From Candidatus Dormiibacterota bacterium (GTDB taxonomy: Bacteria > Chloroflexota > Dormibacteria > UBA8260), in NCBI GenBank assembly GCA_955652455.1, contig CATPBU010000068.1, forward strand, positions 1 through 7,697: 7,697 nt of DNA, written 5' to 3'. The notes beneath the pieces were generated by a model. That model made no database searches. It saw only the letters and a program-made list of their open reading frames with translations, and was not told the DNA's origin. Shown here in pieces: positions 5,586 through 7,697 of this stretch. Within the stretch, counting starts at the first letter, position 1. Every line of letters starts with the position of its first letter. Position numbers and translations under genes: made by a program.

Positions 5586-6646
5586 CGCTGTTCGCCGATC
5601 CGCGGGGCGGGCGACCGCAGCGTCCCGTGCATGCGCATGAAGTCGTCCCGGGTGAGCGACTCGGTGCGGTCGAGGATGGCGCGCGCCCTCTCGTCAGCGG
5701 CGCGCATCTCCGCCTTCTCCTCGTCGGTGAGGGTGAGGATGCGCAGCGAGAGGATCTCGTCGATCTCCGTGGAGTCGAAGAGCTCCCCCGCCGACTCCGG
5801 CGCCAGCTGCGGGTGGTCCTCGAGGATGATCGGCGACGCCAGGACGGTGTCGTCAGCGCCGAGTGCGCCCACCAGGATGGGCCACAGCCCGGTGTTGACG
5901 CAGGACGCCGCCAGCTCGACCGCGTCGGGCGGTGGATCGGCGAGCGACAGCCAGGTGCCGTGCTCGGTGCCCAGCACCACGTGCGTGGATAGCAGCGCAT
6001 GCTGCTGGGCGGCGTCGCGGCTGGCCACCTCGTCCTCGGTCACGGGCGTGACGTTGGTGATCGAGACGCGGACCTTGGCGATGTCGTCGGTGATCCGCTG
6101 GGCGGAGATGTCCACCGCGACAACGAGCGGCTTGTACGCGCGCACCAAAGCGCCGGCGAGCAGGCCGTCCTCTCCGTGCAGCCATTCCACCTCCTCGCCG
6201 GCGTCGACGTTCAGCGTCAGCGCGCGCGGCTCGGCAAGCAGGGACGCCAGCGAGCACGTGCCGGCCTCGAGGCGACGTTCGGCTGCCTCCTCCCAGGTGC
6301 GGTGGATCCGTCCGTCCAGCTCGAAGGCGTCTACGCGTTGGAGGCTCGCCGTGGCGTCGTACGGTGGTTCGGCCGAGGGATTCTGGGTGCGTGCAGCGGT
6401 GCGAGTGACCACGTGCAGGAAACGCACCGTCAGCTCGACAGTCGCGTCATCGCCCCCGCGCAGCAGGCACTCCGTGGCGGCCGCCCACGGCTCGGTGCCG
6501 CCGACCGCGTCGCTGTACTCACGCGGGTAGACGCCGCCGAACGTCCAGCGCAGCTGGTTCTTCACCGAGCTGGCCCGGTAGGGGTAGAGGATGTACCCCT
6601 CGTAGAGGGTGGCGGCCACGATGCGGTCGACGACCTCGCGGTTCAC
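5582..6646 (-). CDS. Hydrogenase-cluster accessory protein of unknown function (354 aa)
   Basis: A 354-residue soluble protein that I cannot place in a named family. Its sequence style resembles hypothetical proteins I associate with actinobacterial-type hydrogenase operons. The N-terminus has a distinctive block, LYEGYILYPYRASSVKNQLR (14-33), followed by W-T-F-G-G. Next comes ATECLL (about 57-62) and a beta-rich middle region. The C-terminal part is acidic and helical, with LRILTLTDEEKAEMRAAD and DDFMRMHGTLRSP near the end. The start is GTG at 6646, in a GTGA overlap with the stop of the DUF6084-like gene. A GAGGTGG stands about 4 nt upstream. The end overlaps the 118-aa gene by 4 bp. No membrane segment, cofactor motif or catalytic signature is apparent. 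The tight coupling suggests it is made in proportion to its neighbours; its role is otherwise unknown. Confidence 0.85.
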   Translation of the reverse strand: MNREVVDRIVAATLYEGYILYPYRASSVKNQLRWTFGGVYPREYSDAVGGTEPWAAATECLLRGGDDATVELTVRFLHVVTRTAARTQNPSAEPPYDATASLQRVDAFELDGRIHRTWEEAAERRLEAGTCSLASLLAEPRALTLNVDAGEEVEWLHGEDGLLAGALVRAYKPLVVAVDISAQRITDDIAKVRVSITNVTPVTEDEVASRDAAQQHALLSTHVVLGTEHGTWLSLADPPPDAVELAASCVNTGLWPILVGALGADDTVLASPIILEDHPQLAPESAGELFDSTEIDEILSLRILTLTDEEKAEMRAADERARAILDRTESLTRDDFMRMHGTLRSPAPRIGEQR

Positions 6647-7290
6647 GTCGCCACCTCGGTGCTCGCATTCTCGAGCAGCTCGTCGACGACCGTCTCCCAG
6701 GTGGGTACGCCTCGCCTTGCCTTGTACCGGTAGAGCTTCTCGAACACGTCGCGGCGAAGGCAGAGCCAGGCGCCGTCAGGGTAGTGGCGCTCGATGAGGT
6801 CGCGCCACACCGATACCGGCAGCCGGAACCGCGCCTCCTTGGTCCACGAGATGCGCTCAGTCATCAACGCCCCTTCCGCATCGCGATAGAAGACGGTGCC
6901 GCTGAACTGGAACGTCAGCGGAACCTCGCCGTCCTCGAGCGCGAAGAAGTACTTGGTCGGTGCGAGGCTGAGGTCGAAGCTGGTGGGCACGGCGAGCTTT
7001 GCTGTCGTCACTCCTTCGAACCCGGGCACGACCATGGCGGCGTGCGTCCAGAGCATCGTCTTCAGCGACGTTCCCCACCGTTCCGGTGTGCCGAAGAGGT
7101 CGAGCAGTGCCTCCTGCTCGCTCGCCGCGTAGGGACGGCGCACGGCATCGATCATGATCTGGCAGCTGAGCGCGACGGTGTCGATGTCGCGGCCGTCTAC
7201 CTCCTCGATCCGGAGCACGAACTCCAGGAGTGGGGTCAGGGATCCGTCCACCGCGGCGACCGACTCGACGCCGAAATCCAGGTCAGGCAC
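6643..7290 (-). CDS. DUF6084-like hydrogenase-cluster protein
   Basis: A 215-residue protein. The start is taken as GTG at 7290, giving (M)PDLDFGVES, because an AGGGG lies 7 nt upstream and the start overlaps the stop of the preceding gene. The open frame continues to an ATG at 7464, but that extension is Arg/Ser-rich and lies over the preceding coding sequence. The pattern matches what I recall of DUF6084: an N-terminal beta-rich half with LSCQIMID (41-48), then LLDLFGTPERWG (62-73) and LWTH (80-83). Further on are KYFFALEDGEVPL (113-125), FSGTVFYR (129-136), KEARFRLPVSVW and a final RYKARRGVPTWE (187-198). It appears soluble and has no obvious catalytic motif. It sits between the DUF5947-like gene and the 354-aa gene, with overlaps on both sides. 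Its function is unknown; a hydrogenase assembly or partner protein is an inference from context. Confidence 0.87.
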   Translation of the reverse strand: MPDLDFGVESVAAVDGSLTPLLEFVLRIEEVDGRDIDTVALSCQIMIDAVRRPYAASEQEALLDLFGTPERWGTSLKTMLWTHAAMVVPGFEGVTTAKLAVPTSFDLSLAPTKYFFALEDGEVPLTFQFSGTVFYRDAEGALMTERISWTKEARFRLPVSVWRDLIERHYPDGAWLCLRRDVFEKLYRYKARRGVPTWETVVDELLENASTEVAT

Positions 7291-7697
7291 GGACCAGCCC
7301 CTGCGCCGGCTTCGGGCGCGCGGCGGTGCGCAGCTCGTCGAAGAAGCCTGCCACGCGCTGCCAGACCTCGGTACCACCCGACAGCCCTCGCCAGTACACG
7401 CGCAGCAGCCCGACGAGCTCGTAGCAGCGATCGATGGGAGCGATGAAGTAGTCACGGCGATCACCGACCCGGTTGATGAGCAGCGCCTCGACGTCGGGCA
7501 CCATCGCTGAGAGCGCCGGGTTGGCCTCGACCAGCTCCGACCAACCCTCGAGAGTGAGCAGTGACTCGGTCGCTCCCGCCGGGCTGGGGTAGTAGGCGTG
7601 CAGGTCGCCGGACGGGGCGCTGATGAGCAGGAAGGCCATGTTGACCGGGATGGCCAGGGAATCCCACGTGGAATCGGTCATGGTGAAGTCGGTGAGC
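7283..7697 (-). CDS. DUF5947-like hydrogenase-cluster protein (partial, 5' end outside window)
   Basis: The reading frame stays open to the right edge (L-T-D-F-T before the first internal ATG at 7681), so this is the C-terminal part, 137 residues seen, of a longer protein. The visible part has the pattern I remember for the DUF5947 family of actinobacterial hydrogenase clusters: D.TWDSLAIPV.MAF, then YPSPAGATESLL, PDVEALLINR, IDRCYELVGLLR and WRGLSGGTEVW near the end. Family members usually carry an N-terminal Cys-containing segment, which would lie outside the window. No signal peptide or membrane segment is visible. The gene ends in TGA at 7283-7285 and overlaps the next gene by 8 bp, which suggests coupled translation. 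The molecular function is unknown. A role in maturing or supporting the hydrogenase is inferred from context only. The family name is from memory and was not searched. Confidence 0.85.
   Translation of the reverse strand, partial: LTDFTMTDSTWDSLAIPVNMAFLLISAPSGDLHAYYPSPAGATESLLTLEGWSELVEANPALSAMVPDVEALLINRVGDRRDYFIAPIDRCYELVGLLRVYWRGLSGGTEVWQRVAGFFDELRTAARPKPAQGLVRA
7298..7302 (-). promoter_or_regulatory. Ribosome binding site deciding the GTG start of the DUF6084-like gene
   Basis: AGGGG on the minus strand sits 7 nt before the GTG at 7290, inside the end of the preceding coding sequence. It supports the short GTG start over the ATG at 7464. Confidence 0.55.

Noticed and set aside
5232..6530. 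Plus-strand open frame of 432 codons
   Set aside because: It is antisense to the 354-aa and 118-aa genes. Its composition is low complexity (Ser/Arg/Ala) and it has no domain signature, whereas the minus-strand genes are linked by stop-start overlaps.
7291..7464. N-terminal extension of the DUF6084-like protein to an ATG at 7464
   Set aside because: It overlaps 174 nt of the DUF5947-like gene in another frame. The family-like N-terminus begins at the GTG at 7290, which has a proper ribosome binding site.

Overview
The window is one unbroken, single-strand (minus) operon fragment that encodes maturation and accessory proteins for a [NiFe]-hydrogenase. Transcription runs from the right edge to the left edge. 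G+C is high throughout (about two thirds by eye), and the accessory proteins (DUF5947-like, DUF6084-like, and tiny membrane proteins ending in DL[KR]RY.RMRTM) are ones I associate with the actinobacterial-type, high-affinity group 1h (formerly group 5) hydrogenase clusters. The source is therefore probably an actinobacterium or a related high-GC soil bacterium. The hydrogenase structural genes are not in the window and would be expected beyond the right edge. hypD and hypE would be expected beyond the left edge.

Order of transcription: DUF5947-like protein (5' end cut by the window); DUF6084-like protein; a 354-aa unrecognised accessory protein; a 118-aa unrecognised accessory protein; hydrogenase maturation endopeptidase; a 35-aa one-pass membrane microprotein (A); an unusual HypA with no cysteines; a 32-aa membrane microprotein (B); HypF; a GmhA-like SIS protein (SIS1); a HypC-family variant with a displaced N-terminus; a second GmhA-like SIS protein (SIS2); and a canonical HypC (3' end cut by the window).

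How the genes work together: HypF makes the carbamoyl-derived cyanide ligand, and the HypC proteins carry the Fe(CN)2CO group (with HypD, outside). HypA delivers nickel, and the endopeptidase trims the large subunit after nickel insertion. The DUF proteins, the two unrecognised proteins, the two SIS proteins and the two microproteins have no established role that I can name. Almost every junction is a 4-10 bp overlap, usually ATGA or GTGA, so translation is probably coupled. The exceptions are the short gaps (21-33 nt) around hypA and microprotein B.

Most worth a second look: the pair of microproteins flanking hypA; the cysteine-less, His-tailed HypA; the two SIS proteins whose active-site losses are complementary; and the two very different HypC paralogues. 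No stretch over 300 bases lacks a gene. I saw no tRNA, rRNA, CRISPR, insertion sequence, promoter or terminator that I could defend.
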